A stretch of DNA of 64,000 bases. Origin: Paraglaciecola marina. GTDB lineage: Bacteria > Pseudomonadota > Gammaproteobacteria > Enterobacterales > Alteromonadaceae. The translations under genes and the position numbers were made by a program. Within the stretch, counting starts at the first letter, position 1. Every line of letters starts with the position of its first letter. The DNA lies in NCBI RefSeq assembly GCF_004360155.1, contig NZ_ML178722.1, forward strand, positions 1-64,000, given 5' to 3'. Below are positions 1-8,274 of this stretch, in pieces. The notes below the pieces were generated by a model. The model searched no databases, was not told where the DNA came from, and saw only the letters and a list, made by a program, of their open reading frames with translations.

Positions 1-109
1 TTTCACCTCATTAGTTCATGCCCATGCTGGGCGTACACAAAAACAGGCAGCAGGACGCTCGCAAGCTCGCGCCTCTGCTGTTAGCGTTAGCAATCTAAAG
101 CAGAGGTTT
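1..109. other. GC-rich hairpin DNA, possible attC-like or cassette boundary
   Basis: No gene is seen here. Around 45-90 the sequence can fold: CAGCAG near 48 pairs with CTGCTG near 75, with a GC-rich interior (two GCTCGC copies). The next gene begins just downstream with an AGAGG ribosome binding site. Integron attC sites are imperfect palindromes that end in GTTRRRY. Here the closest match is GTTAGCG, which does not fit the last bases of that consensus, so attC is only a possibility. Confidence 0.25.
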
Positions 110-658
110 ATGAATATAATTTTAGTCACGGATATCTTCGGCAAAACACCTGCTTTAGTAAAGTTAAGTGAAGAGCTCAATGCAAAAGTTATTGTCGATC
201 CTTATGGTGGTGTCGATATGGCTTTTAAAAATGAAGCAGAAGCGTATTCTTACTTTATGGAAAATATTGGGATTGAAGATTATTTGTCAATATTATTAAA
301 AGCAACTGAATCAATATCTTCTGTTTGTACCTTAATTGGTTTTAGTATTGGGGCTTCTATAATTTGGAAGTTATCTGAAAAGCTTTCGGTTAAAAATGTA
401 AATCGTGCAATTTGCTACTATGGTTCTCAAATTAGAAATTTCAAAGAGGTGAATCCACTGTTTGAAGTTGAGTTAATCTTTCCCAAAAAAGAGCTTCATT
501 TTGATGTGCTGGAACTACAAAATGAGCTATCTAAAAAGAAAAATGTAAATACTACAAAAGTAGATTACTTGCATGGTTTTATGAATTTATATTCAACTAA
601 TTACAATCAATTTGCTTATAATGAACAGCTAAATTGGTTGCGAATAAATGCCTGCTAA
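110..658 (+). CDS. small alpha/beta-hydrolase-like (dienelactone-hydrolase-type) protein
   Basis: A 182-residue protein that resembles short, DLH-like alpha/beta hydrolases. It starts with a beta strand (IILVTDIFG), has a nucleophile-elbow-like segment GFSIGAS near residues 78-84 with Ser in place of the usual Cys or Ser nucleophile, and a late His in YLHGFMNL near residue 155. An acid residue cannot be assigned. No signal peptide is seen, so it is probably cytosolic. The start is supported by AGAGG a few bases upstream. It is more AT-rich than its neighbours and stands alone between structured GC-rich segments, which fits a recently acquired or cassette-borne gene. Substrate unknown. Confidence 0.55.
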   Translation: MNIILVTDIFGKTPALVKLSEELNAKVIVDPYGGVDMAFKNEAEAYSYFMENIGIEDYLSILLKATESISSVCTLIGFSIGASIIWKLSEKLSVKNVNRAICYYGSQIRNFKEVNPLFEVELIFPKKELHFDVLELQNELSKKKNVNTTKVDYLHGFMNLYSTNYNQFAYNEQLNWLRINAC

Positions 659-955
659 TCGGGTAGCCAGAGGTGTCTAACCTCCAGCTCCCACAACACC
701 CTGCACCGAAACGTCGGCCCGGACGGCTCCGCACAGGGCGTTTCACTCAGGATGGTGAAGCGATATCCAACCATCACGCAGTGAATAAAGCCCTTCGGAT
801 TGTAAGTATTCAAGGGATGGTGCCCAATGACCGCTTATGGCACTAAGCCGTCAGTCAGATTGAAGTAAGTTCTACATATACAAAGGTAAGATTAAGTTCT
901 GACTAAATTCACTTCAACAAAGCTCACATCTCCTTAAAATCAGCTAGTTTCTGAT
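659..955. other. gene-free structured DNA, possible mobile-element remnant
   Basis: No convincing gene. The segment holds a short hairpin (GAGGT, GTCTA, ACCTC at 671-685) and a larger nested one around 700-745 (CCCTG with CAGGG outside, CGTC with GACG inside). It is clearly more GC-rich than the flanking DNA. The style recalls sequence found beside group II intron reverse transcriptases, but no reverse transcriptase domain is encoded here, so this stays a guess. Confidence 0.25.
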
Positions 956-1987
956 TTAAAGCGGCACTACTTTTGTCATCACTTTATTCCCCTTAACGTC
1001 TTTAATAGTCATAGAGACGCTATGCTTTGAAATTTCTACTACACCAAAATTAGCCTTAGCATAACTATCCCCTACCCTATGCTTATTGGGGCTAACCTCT
1101 TTCCACTCTTCTGTTAGCCCTGAGGTTGTCATTTCCCATAGCTCATTACCGTTCTGTCGCTTTATTTGACTCAGCTCACTCCAGTGGGTATCCCCGCTTA
1201 CAATAATTAAATTTTCTACCTTGTGTTTCTCAAGTAAGTCTAAAAATCGTTGCCTTTCATGGGGAAAGTTAGCCCAAGACTCCCACCCAGTGAGTTCAGG
1301 TAAAAACTGTAAACTTGTGGCTAAAATACGTACATCTGCAACTTGTTGTAACTGTTGTTCTAACCACAACCATTGTGGCTCTCCCAGCATGCTAATGGAC
1401 TTGTTTGTATGGGGTACGTAAGGACCAAGATTATTAGGGGCTTTAATTGTAATATAATCTTCTTTGTTCACTGATTTGAGTGGGCTGCGATTCCATCGTA
1501 AGTCCGGCAAAATTAACTGCACCTTCATGCCACTTTGATTCAAAATATGACTGGTATAAATGCCATCACTTCTGGTTCTTCTGGGACTATTTTGAGGTAC
1601 ATTAAAATAATCTAGCATGATTTGACGGGATGCTTCTTTTTGTGGATATTCAGCTCCTGCGTCATTTTCACCAAAGTCATGGTCGTCCCAAATCCCAATT
1701 AAAGGTGTATTGGCCAGCATAGTTTGCATGCCAGGGTGAGACCATTGCTTTTGGTACTTAGCTTCAAGCTCTTGCATATCCTCGGTATCACCGTAAATGT
1801 TATCACCCAGTAACACAAACAAATCAGCTTGCTCTTGATTCAAGGATTGCCAAATAGGCTGTGGCTTGTCTTGGTGTAAACACGAACCAAATAGTATTTT
1901 TACAGTCTCGGGGGAGCTGTGTTCTCCATATGCTACGGAGGCAAAAAAACAACAGGCTGTAAGCCAAATAAAAATAGGATATTTCAT
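956..1987 (-). CDS. PhoD-like alkaline phosphatase / phosphodiesterase, exported
   Basis: A 343-residue metallophosphatase of the PhoD family. Residues 1-21 form a signal peptide ending in SVAYG. Metal-binding motifs appear in order: GSC (34-36), LLGDNIYGD (59-67), WDDHDFGEND (from 100) and SGDTHWSEL (about 264-272). These match the two-metal calcineurin-like fold of PhoD enzymes, which hydrolyse phosphomono- and diesters in the periplasm or outside the cell. It is the last gene of an apparent three-gene operon, 6 bp after the preceding phosphodiesterase gene, with a TonB receptor first. Shared induction under phosphate limitation is inferred from the Pho-box-like repeats upstream of the receptor. 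The exact substrate is unknown. Confidence 0.85.
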   Translation of the reverse strand: MKYPIFIWLTACCFFASVAYGEHSSPETVKILFGSCLHQDKPQPIWQSLNQEQADLFVLLGDNIYGDTEDMQELEAKYQKQWSHPGMQTMLANTPLIGIWDDHDFGENDAGAEYPQKEASRQIMLDYFNVPQNSPRRTRSDGIYTSHILNQSGMKVQLILPDLRWNRSPLKSVNKEDYITIKAPNNLGPYVPHTNKSISMLGEPQWLWLEQQLQQVADVRILATSLQFLPELTGWESWANFPHERQRFLDLLEKHKVENLIIVSGDTHWSELSQIKRQNGNELWEMTTSGLTEEWKEVSPNKHRVGDSYAKANFGVVEISKHSVSMTIKDVKGNKVMTKVVPL

Positions 1988-1993
1988 GCGTTT

Positions 1994-3115
1994 TTACTCT
2001 TCTCTTGTAATAGCTAACGGCTCGGCAATACCCTTTGAAAAATAATGGGGGTCAAGGTCAAGTAATCTAAGTGATGTGGCAGCCACCTGACTTAATGTAA
2101 CGTCTGCTGTGTTTCTCATTTCACCTAGTTTTTTGATATCTGGCCCCATTGCAGCCAGCCAGATTTGATCCGCTCCAGCGATGCCATTTTTATACTGGCT
2201 TAAACCATTTAAATAACCTTTTACTGCTACTGGGCTAGCATGGTGCTGCCATGATGCGGCAGAGTCACCACGCCCGTGGTCAACCGTAATCACTAGATTG
2301 GTATTATCTTTATATTGCTCTATTGACTGCAGCAACTCCCATAACGTCTTAATAAACTGGTCTGAACGATTGGCTCCACGTAAATACTCTGGATAGTTAC
2401 CTTGATGGGCAAAATCATCGGTTTCACCTAGCGCCACATATATCACTTTTGGCTGATGGACCAAGATATATTCCTCGGCAAACCCCACCGTAAAGGCATC
2501 TAACCGCACGTTGTGCCAAGGGCTCGGGATGTCTTTTTGTAGTTCATTTAACCACTTTGCTTTATCTGATAACTCAGGCCATTTAGCTGACTCGAATCCC
2601 GCATTAATTGGCACTTTACTACGGTCCCGATTGACGATAGCAGGGAATACATCCCAACTTCCAAATGCAGCCACTTTATCTTTATAACTTGATTGCTTGT
2701 TTAGCCATTCTAAAATGGTAACGTTAGGATTATTAATGGCTTGGTTGGAGTTGATGTTAGGGTCTGCTTTACCTGTTAATAGCTCATTGTAACCAGGATA
2801 AGAAAACCAATAATCATTAGTCACATGCATATTCGAACCTAATTCACGATTACCTATTAACACCCCATTTTTAGCAATTACATTCCATAAAAAAGGCATT
2901 AACTTTTGGCGTCTTTCAATTGGGTTAGCTGCCCCAAATTGCTTTTCTAACGCTGATTTTGCCTGCTTAAAGCTTTCTAAATCGATAACATCATCTTGAT
3001 ACCCTTGAAAAACCTCTTGCCAACGCAGGCCATCAATACTCACCAAAAGTAAGTTATCCGCCCCTTTAACGGGTGATATCAAACAGCATAGACATAGCAA
3101 TATCAGTGGTTTCAT
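1994..3115 (-). CDS. exported alkaline-phosphatase-superfamily hydrolase (nucleotide pyrophosphatase / phosphodiesterase type)
   Basis: About 373 residues from the ATG at 3115. An in-frame TTG lies 15 bp further upstream, but the ATG begins directly at the signal peptide MKPLILLCLCCLISPVKG. The mature protein opens with LLLVSIDGLRWQEVF, the metal-ligand region of the alkaline phosphatase/sulfatase superfamily. NDYWFSYPGYNELLTG probably carries the nucleophile, and VALGETDDFAHQGN plus VITVDHGRGD supply further metal ligands. It is likely a periplasmic or surface phosphodiesterase or phosphatase. It sits between a TonB receptor and a PhoD-like gene in the same orientation. Family assignment is firm, substrate is not. 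Confidence 0.8.
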   Translation of the reverse strand: MKPLILLCLCCLISPVKGADNLLLVSIDGLRWQEVFQGYQDDVIDLESFKQAKSALEKQFGAANPIERRQKLMPFLWNVIAKNGVLIGNRELGSNMHVTNDYWFSYPGYNELLTGKADPNINSNQAINNPNVTILEWLNKQSSYKDKVAAFGSWDVFPAIVNRDRSKVPINAGFESAKWPELSDKAKWLNELQKDIPSPWHNVRLDAFTVGFAEEYILVHQPKVIYVALGETDDFAHQGNYPEYLRGANRSDQFIKTLWELLQSIEQYKDNTNLVITVDHGRGDSAASWQHHASPVAVKGYLNGLSQYKNGIAGADQIWLAAMGPDIKKLGEMRNTADVTLSQVAATSLRLLDLDPHYFSKGIAEPLAITREE

Positions 3116-3191
3116 GAGCTTATATTCCAACTAAGTAAAATAAAAAAGGACGAGCCAAAGCCCGTCCCAAAGTGCTACAGGGAACTTTTGT

Positions 3192-5549
3192 TTAAAATAC
3201 AGCTTTTATATTAATCGCAGCTGTTCTTGGTGCTCCCAACCATGCTGCGTTTGTCGCTACCGTTCCTAGGTAGCTTTCATCAAATAAGTTATTGACTGTA
3301 AAGTTTATTTCTATGGAATCTACAGACTTACCTAGGTCATCAATTTGAGTACTAAAGTACAAATCGCTGACTGTGTAAGCATCTACTGCTGAGGTGTTCT
3401 CTTGATTCAACCAGCGCTCTCCAACATATTTAGTACTTAAACCTGCTGAGTGATTACCACGTACCCAATCAAGACTTAACACTCCCATTTGTTCAGCAGC
3501 ACCAATTACACCATTACCCAAAATAGAAGTTTCGCCATCTGCTGGCTTGTCGGTATATTCTGAATTGTTGTTGGTATAAGACGCGAACACACTAAAGTTG
3601 TCTGATATTTGATAAGTTAAAGAGACTTCAATACCGGTAGATTCAATACCACCATCATTAATGTAGCCACCAGCGGTTGACTCCAAGAAATCAATACCGT
3701 CTTCGCCATCTTCAACGCTAACAAAAGTAATACGATTATCGAACTTAGTGGCATAGTAGGTCAGGTTAGCACTCAAGTTTTCTGAGGAGTAACGTAACCC
3801 CATATCAAAGTTATCAGCGGTTTCCGGCTCGACTAGCGTTAAATCAGCATCGTCTCGCTCTAACACTGCATCTTTGATTGCTGCATAGTTTTGTGCAAAA
3901 CCAGCAAATACCTCTAAACCATCAACTGGCAAGGGTGCAACAAAGCCCGCTGATAACAACAGGTCAGAATCAGAAGATACCCCTTGATCATTGGCTGAGT
4001 TAAACCTGTCATTTTTAGATACATCAACCAAGAATTGTTTGACACCCAAATGAGCTTTGGCAAAACCTAAGTCCAATTCATCTTCAAGGTAGAACATAGT
4101 GGTTTCTACCGGGAATTCACGGTCATATTGCACCCAGTAAGGGGTTTCATCAAAATAAAAGCTAGTCGCAGAGTCAATTATTTTGTGCCAATCACGGCTT
4201 TCGTCACGAGTGTAATCTTCATACCAGAAACCACCTCGTAAGGTGTTATCCATATCTGCTATACGGGCATCCCAAATAAAATCACCATTAATACCTACAC
4301 GTGTTTTTTCATAGTGAGTGTGACGATAAGAGCCTACAGGTATTGCACCTTGCTCATAACAACCTGGGTCATATTCTGCACCCGCACCACCGTATGGGAA
4401 GCTGATAGAGCTTTCACATCCATCAATTGGGCTCAATTGCACACCAGCACTGTCTACAAAGAAAATCTGTCCCAGAATATCCCCACCGTATACTGTATTT
4501 CCAGATACCACTTCTGAATGACCAACACCTTCACCATCTGCAGTTACATCCACCAAATACGGTGGTACCCAATCACCACGGCCTTCATTGTTGTGGTAAT
4601 AAACGTTAGTACTAAAGGCAACATCACCTATATCAAAATCTGCTTTTAAGTAAGTGAAAAAGTTTTCTCTTAAGGTAGACCAACCACGGCGATAGGCTTG
4701 ATCTTGATATGGAATACCAGTCCACTCACTGGTTAATTGGTCCCACTCTGAGTTCTGTTCAAATTGCGCTAAGCCATAAATACGTTGGTAATTATCTTCA
4801 TGGGTATCGTCGTAAGATGCATATGCCGTTAAATCTACATCACCTACCGTACTAATTACTTTTGCCGCAAAATGGTCACGTACATTCTCAGCAGCTTGAT
4901 CCATCCAATCACTACTTTCTTGATTAGACATGCTAAACCAAGCAAAAGTGTCTTTAGCAATTTCACCTGTTTCGTAACGAGCAAAGAATTTTCTACCATC
5001 AAACTCAGCAAAAGTCGTACTTACAACCAAACGCTCTTCTAGCCCAGGATCAATGGTGACAAAGTCAAGTGTGCCGCCTAAGGCTTCATGGGAGCGAGAT
5101 GCTATGTCAGCAGTACCTTGTGACACGTCCACTCTGGCTAAATTTTCAGTGTCGATATAACGGTTGGCTTTTGCGCCGCCACCATAGTTTGAATTGCCGT
5201 TTGCGATGCCATCCACTGTCATCCCTATTTGTTGCTGCGATAAATCCACTTGAAAACCACGTATCGATATACTCGTAGACCAGTCATCTGCTCCAAAGGT
5301 ATCCCCTTCATTTATCAGTACACCGGGTAAGTTATCAATAGTAGCTAACACGCTAGTCATTGAAGTTTGTTGTTTGATCATCTCTTCAGATGTTTGGTTG
5401 TTTGCGTAAGACACGCTTTTACCCACAACGGTAATGGCTTCGACTTCTTGCTCTTCATTATCTTGAGCAACAACAAGGCCAGAAGTCGCGTAAGAGCTCA
5501 ATGCGACAGCAATAGATATTGCCAGTTTTTTGCGGTTAGTAGTTTTCAT
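3192..5549 (-). CDS. TonB-dependent outer membrane receptor linked to phosphatases
   Basis: A 785-residue TonB-dependent receptor. It has a signal peptide (residues 1-28, ending in VVAQ), a TonB-box-like ITVVG segment near 40, a plug domain (LPGVLINEG, ISIRGF, then VDVSQGTADIASRSHEALGGTLDF) and a long beta-barrel closing with a terminal Phe (INIKAVF). It leads a probable operon with two exported phosphatases, so a phosphorylated or phosphorus-linked compound is the most likely ligand. No Fur box is seen upstream. Instead there are Pho-box-like repeats at 5610-5638 and a perfect palindrome at 5662-5685. The iron-siderophore role usual for such receptors is therefore less likely here. Confidence 0.88.
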   Translation of the reverse strand: MKTTNRKKLAISIAVALSSYATSGLVVAQDNEEQEVEAITVVGKSVSYANNQTSEEMIKQQTSMTSVLATIDNLPGVLINEGDTFGADDWSTSISIRGFQVDLSQQQIGMTVDGIANGNSNYGGGAKANRYIDTENLARVDVSQGTADIASRSHEALGGTLDFVTIDPGLEERLVVSTTFAEFDGRKFFARYETGEIAKDTFAWFSMSNQESSDWMDQAAENVRDHFAAKVISTVGDVDLTAYASYDDTHEDNYQRIYGLAQFEQNSEWDQLTSEWTGIPYQDQAYRRGWSTLRENFFTYLKADFDIGDVAFSTNVYYHNNEGRGDWVPPYLVDVTADGEGVGHSEVVSGNTVYGGDILGQIFFVDSAGVQLSPIDGCESSISFPYGGAGAEYDPGCYEQGAIPVGSYRHTHYEKTRVGINGDFIWDARIADMDNTLRGGFWYEDYTRDESRDWHKIIDSATSFYFDETPYWVQYDREFPVETTMFYLEDELDLGFAKAHLGVKQFLVDVSKNDRFNSANDQGVSSDSDLLLSAGFVAPLPVDGLEVFAGFAQNYAAIKDAVLERDDADLTLVEPETADNFDMGLRYSSENLSANLTYYATKFDNRITFVSVEDGEDGIDFLESTAGGYINDGGIESTGIEVSLTYQISDNFSVFASYTNNNSEYTDKPADGETSILGNGVIGAAEQMGVLSLDWVRGNHSAGLSTKYVGERWLNQENTSAVDAYTVSDLYFSTQIDDLGKSVDSIEINFTVNNLFDESYLGTVATNAAWLGAPRTAAINIKAVF

Positions 5550-5599
5550 GGTATCTCCCAGTATGTTTTTATAGTGGGCGATAATTTGAAGGTTTTATA

Positions 5600-5638
5600 T
5601 GAAGCTGAGATGTACAACTGATGACGCTTAAGTGACTT
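5600..5638 (-). promoter_or_regulatory. Pho-box-like direct repeats with a -10 element
   Basis: Reading the minus strand, AAGTCAC, GCGTCAT and TGTACAT are each separated by 4 bp (TTAA, CAGT), giving the 11-bp period of PhoB boxes (consensus CTGTCAT repeats). About 10 bp after the third repeat lies TATAAA, a good -10 in the position expected for a PhoB-activated promoter. It precedes the TonB receptor and phosphatase operon. The match is imperfect, and binding is inferred. Confidence 0.5.
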
Positions 5639-5661
5639 TTTTACTGCATATTTATGCGGTT

Positions 5662-5685
5662 TTAGTGACACTTTTGTGTCACTAA
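5662..5685. repeat. perfect 24-bp palindrome upstream of TonB receptor operon
   Basis: Arms TTAGTGACAC and GTGTCACTAA are exactly complementary, with a TTTT spacer. There is no U-run after it on either strand, so it is not a typical terminator. A second short palindrome (GCATA, TT, TATGC) lies next to it at 5646-5657. It probably binds a dimeric regulator. Confidence 0.6.
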
Positions 5686-5723
5686 GCCTTTACTGATGAT
5701 TGTTTTAAACCAATCAAATATAA

Positions 5724-6086
5724 CTATTTTTCGATGAAATACGTACCCCAGCCATCAAACTCCACTTGATGTTTTTCAGCTATGGCAAACAACTTTTTGG
5801 TATCTTGATCGATTAAACTCACATCTAACATACGCTCAACTACTGCATCAAAACAGAAAACTTCACCGCCATCATCTAGCTCTAATTCTTCTGCGTCTCC
5901 AACTTCAAACCCAGCTTTAAAGGCATCTACAGCTGCTTTTTCAAGGGCCTCAAAATCCACGCTAGCAAAATGATACTCTATGGTATGTGCCTGGCTATTA
6001 TCACTACCATCTTCAATTAGGGCAGCAACTGTTTCTTGATTAAACTCAAACCACTCAGCTAACTCTGATTCTGCTTCTAAACTCAT
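5724..6086 (-). CDS. rraB: regulator of RNase E activity B
   Basis: A 120-residue acidic protein matching RraB, which binds RNase E and inhibits or modulates degradosome activity in the cytoplasm. Recognised segments are LIEDGSD, TIEYHFAS, FEALEKAAVDAFKAGFEV and the C-terminal EFDGWGTYF, all characteristic of the E. coli protein. It is slightly shorter because the very acidic C-terminal tail of E. coli RraB is missing. It lies 26 bp after plsC in the same direction and may be cotranscribed with it. Confidence 0.9.
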   Translation of the reverse strand: MSLEAESELAEWFEFNQETVAALIEDGSDNSQAHTIEYHFASVDFEALEKAAVDAFKAGFEVGDAEELELDDGGEVFCFDAVVERMLDVSLIDQDTKKLFAIAEKHQVEFDGWGTYFIEK

Positions 6087-6112
6087 ACTAATACCTTTTG
6101 ATGGGTGAATAT

Positions 6113-6832
6113 TTAAGAATTGTGACTTTCAATTTCTGTATCTAAGACCTTTATCATATCAGCCATTTTATTATGAAAATATGCCATATTGTCTTTTAAG
6201 GGTTTATCTTCATCCATATACTCTGGCTCTGACAATGACATCAATACCGTACCGTTATTCCAACGATTCAATTTAATTTTTTGATGTAAGTTGCTCGCAG
6301 CGACTACCACAATAGGCTCTTTGGTTTCTTCTGCAATACGAAATGCCCCTGACTTAAAAGGTAATAATCCACGGCCATAACTTCTGGTCCCTTCAGGGAA
6401 AAACCAAACTGACAAACCTTTCTCTTTAATCTTGTCAACGGTAACTTGTAACGTACCTCTGGCTTTTCCCGAATTTTTACGGTCAATCATAATATTGCCA
6501 GTTAGCCAGTAAGCTTGGCCAAAAATAGGGATCCACTTTAGGCTTTTTTTACCAACTGTTACCGTGCCTTTTTGTGCAGCTTTGCAAATTGTCACTAGGT
6601 CATAACTATTTTGATGATTCGCTATATATACAAACGGACCACCTTGCTTAACACTCTCAGGTACCCTAACTTCCAATTTTAAACCTAAAATCACTGAAAT
6701 TGAGCTGTATAATTTACCTGCAACGTATACGTTATCACGATGAAAAGGTCGCACTAAACACACAAGCAATAATGCTGCATTTACCAAAATAAAATAACAA
6801 ATTAAGGCGATTATTCTAATCAGAGCTAACAT
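6113..6832 (-). CDS. plsC: 1-acyl-sn-glycerol-3-phosphate acyltransferase
   Basis: A 239-residue PlsC-family enzyme that acylates lysophosphatidic acid to phosphatidic acid at the inner membrane. One hydrophobic N-terminal segment (residues 4-27) is followed by the catalytic HX4D motif NHQNSYD (H73, D78), a glycerol-phosphate-binding region and FPEGTRS (145-151). Length is typical for the family. The ATG at 6832 opens directly into the membrane segment. rraB follows 26 bp downstream. Confidence 0.92.
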   Translation of the reverse strand: MLALIRIIALICYFILVNAALLLVCLVRPFHRDNVYVAGKLYSSISVILGLKLEVRVPESVKQGGPFVYIANHQNSYDLVTICKAAQKGTVTVGKKSLKWIPIFGQAYWLTGNIMIDRKNSGKARGTLQVTVDKIKEKGLSVWFFPEGTRSYGRGLLPFKSGAFRIAEETKEPIVVVAASNLHQKIKLNRWNNGTVLMSLSEPEYMDEDKPLKDNMAYFHNKMADMIKVLDTEIESHNS

Positions 6833-7027
6833 TCACTTATCCGGAAATCGAAATGGGTGCCGAGTATACGCACTTTTTAACTTATACCCAAACCACTTAA
6901 TAATAGTTTTTAAACATTACTTTCTGTTAATTTCGCAACACTATTTGCTTGAAAGGAATGAATTAAATTACTATTCGGCCGATACTTATCTCAATAGATA
7001 AAATTATACTAAAAGGGCGCGCTTTAA

Positions 7028-8173
7028 ATGCAAATATTCAAACATGAAGATCTTGACGAAGACATTTTGACAGACTTGTTGGAGGAGATTAATGAACTCT
7101 ATGAAGCGAGCGAACAAACCCTAATAGAGTTAGAACTAAAACCTACTGATAATGAGTTACAACGTTCATTGTTTCGTTCGATTCATACAATCAAAGGTGA
7201 TTTAGGCTTAGTTAATTTCACCCCGCTTATTCCACTATTGCAACATGGTGAAGATTTACTTGACTACTTACGTAAAGGGCAAATTCAATACACCAGTAAC
7301 ATGAGTGATTTGGTCTTACTAATAATGGACAAAGTAAAATTATTTGTTCAAAGCTGTATTCAAACAGGGCAAGCTGAATACGATAAAGACATGTATGAGC
7401 GGCTTGTTGCGGCAATTATTTGTATTACGCCAGACAATAGCAATGACCATGAGCAGCTTTTAGCTAAAGCTGTTTTAATTCTTGACCCTAGCTTAGATCT
7501 AGGAATAGAAATTAATGATGCAAGCACTACAGAAAAACCTGCGTCTTCTGCTCCTGCTAGCGTAGCAACAACCGGGATACCTAAATCAATTACCAATATT
7601 GAACGTGAAGATTTACTGTTCTTTCGTGAATTGATGAAGCCAATAGAAAAACGCTCAAGATATTGGGAAGGTAGAGGCGATAGGATCGCAAAGCTTGCTG
7701 GCTACATTAATAAAATAGCGGGCTCGCCAATAAATGAGGTGCAGCTTGCCGTAGCCTGCTACATGCACGATTTTGGTATGGCCTTTATGCCAGTTAAAGT
7801 TCTACATAAACAAGAGCAACTTGAAGAAGTGGAATTTAACCTTATGCGCTCACACGTTTATAAAAGTGCTCGTCTACTAGAAAACCTAACGCAATGGGAT
7901 GAAGCCCGAAAAATTGTAATGCAACATCACGAGCGCATTGACGGCAGTGGTTATCCTTTGGGTATCAAAGAAGATGATATATGTGACGGAGCTAAACTAT
8001 TAGGAATATTAGATACCTTTGACGCCATTACCCATGCGCGAGCACACGAAGCACACCTACAACGCCCTAAGAAAAAGGCGGTTATTGAAATAAACCGTAT
8101 TGCCAAGGGGCAATTTTCCACAAAATGGATGCAAGCATTTAATTCAGGCATGGCAGCCTTGTTAACCAAGTGA
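7028..8173 (+). CDS. HPt domain plus HD-GYP-type signalling protein
   Basis: A 381-residue cytosolic protein with two domains. Residues about 10-125 form a histidine phosphotransfer domain with the phospho-accepting motif HTIKGDLG (His near 59). Residues about 200-375 form an HD-GYP domain with CYMHDFGM and HHERIDGSGYPLG. HD-GYP proteins hydrolyse cyclic di-GMP. Here the usual HDxGK is HDFGM, so the conserved Lys is missing, which may reduce or alter activity. The HPt module implies input from a phosphorelay, but no hybrid kinase is nearby. It is a single-gene unit with a bidirectional terminator after it. Confidence 0.85.
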   Translation: MQIFKHEDLDEDILTDLLEEINELYEASEQTLIELELKPTDNELQRSLFRSIHTIKGDLGLVNFTPLIPLLQHGEDLLDYLRKGQIQYTSNMSDLVLLIMDKVKLFVQSCIQTGQAEYDKDMYERLVAAIICITPDNSNDHEQLLAKAVLILDPSLDLGIEINDASTTEKPASSAPASVATTGIPKSITNIEREDLLFFRELMKPIEKRSRYWEGRGDRIAKLAGYINKIAGSPINEVQLAVACYMHDFGMAFMPVKVLHKQEQLEEVEFNLMRSHVYKSARLLENLTQWDEARKIVMQHHERIDGSGYPLGIKEDDICDGAKLLGILDTFDAITHARAHEAHLQRPKKKAVIEINRIAKGQFSTKWMQAFNSGMAALLTK

Positions 8174-8221
8174 GCCAACATAGCTTTTCTAGCTAGGTTG
8201 GTTGATATTAGTTTTACAATC

Positions 8222-8253
8222 AAAAACGCCAAGTTGTATAACTTGGCGTTTTT
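8222..8253. terminator. bidirectional intrinsic terminator
   Basis: AAAAACGCCAAGTT, a GTAT loop, and the complementary AACTTGGCGTTTTT form a long perfect stem with A and T tails on both sides. It sits between the convergent HPt/HD-GYP and ntrC genes and can serve both. Confidence 0.9.
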
Positions 8254-8274
8254 ATTAAAACTAAGCAAACTCAG

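Noticed and set aside
659-955. Remnant of a reverse transcriptase or transposase gene
   Set aside because: No protein motif is visible on either strand; only the structured DNA is reported.
5069-5278. Opposite-strand open frame inside the TonB receptor gene
   Set aside because: Shadow of the receptor coding sequence; no ribosome binding site or recognisable product.
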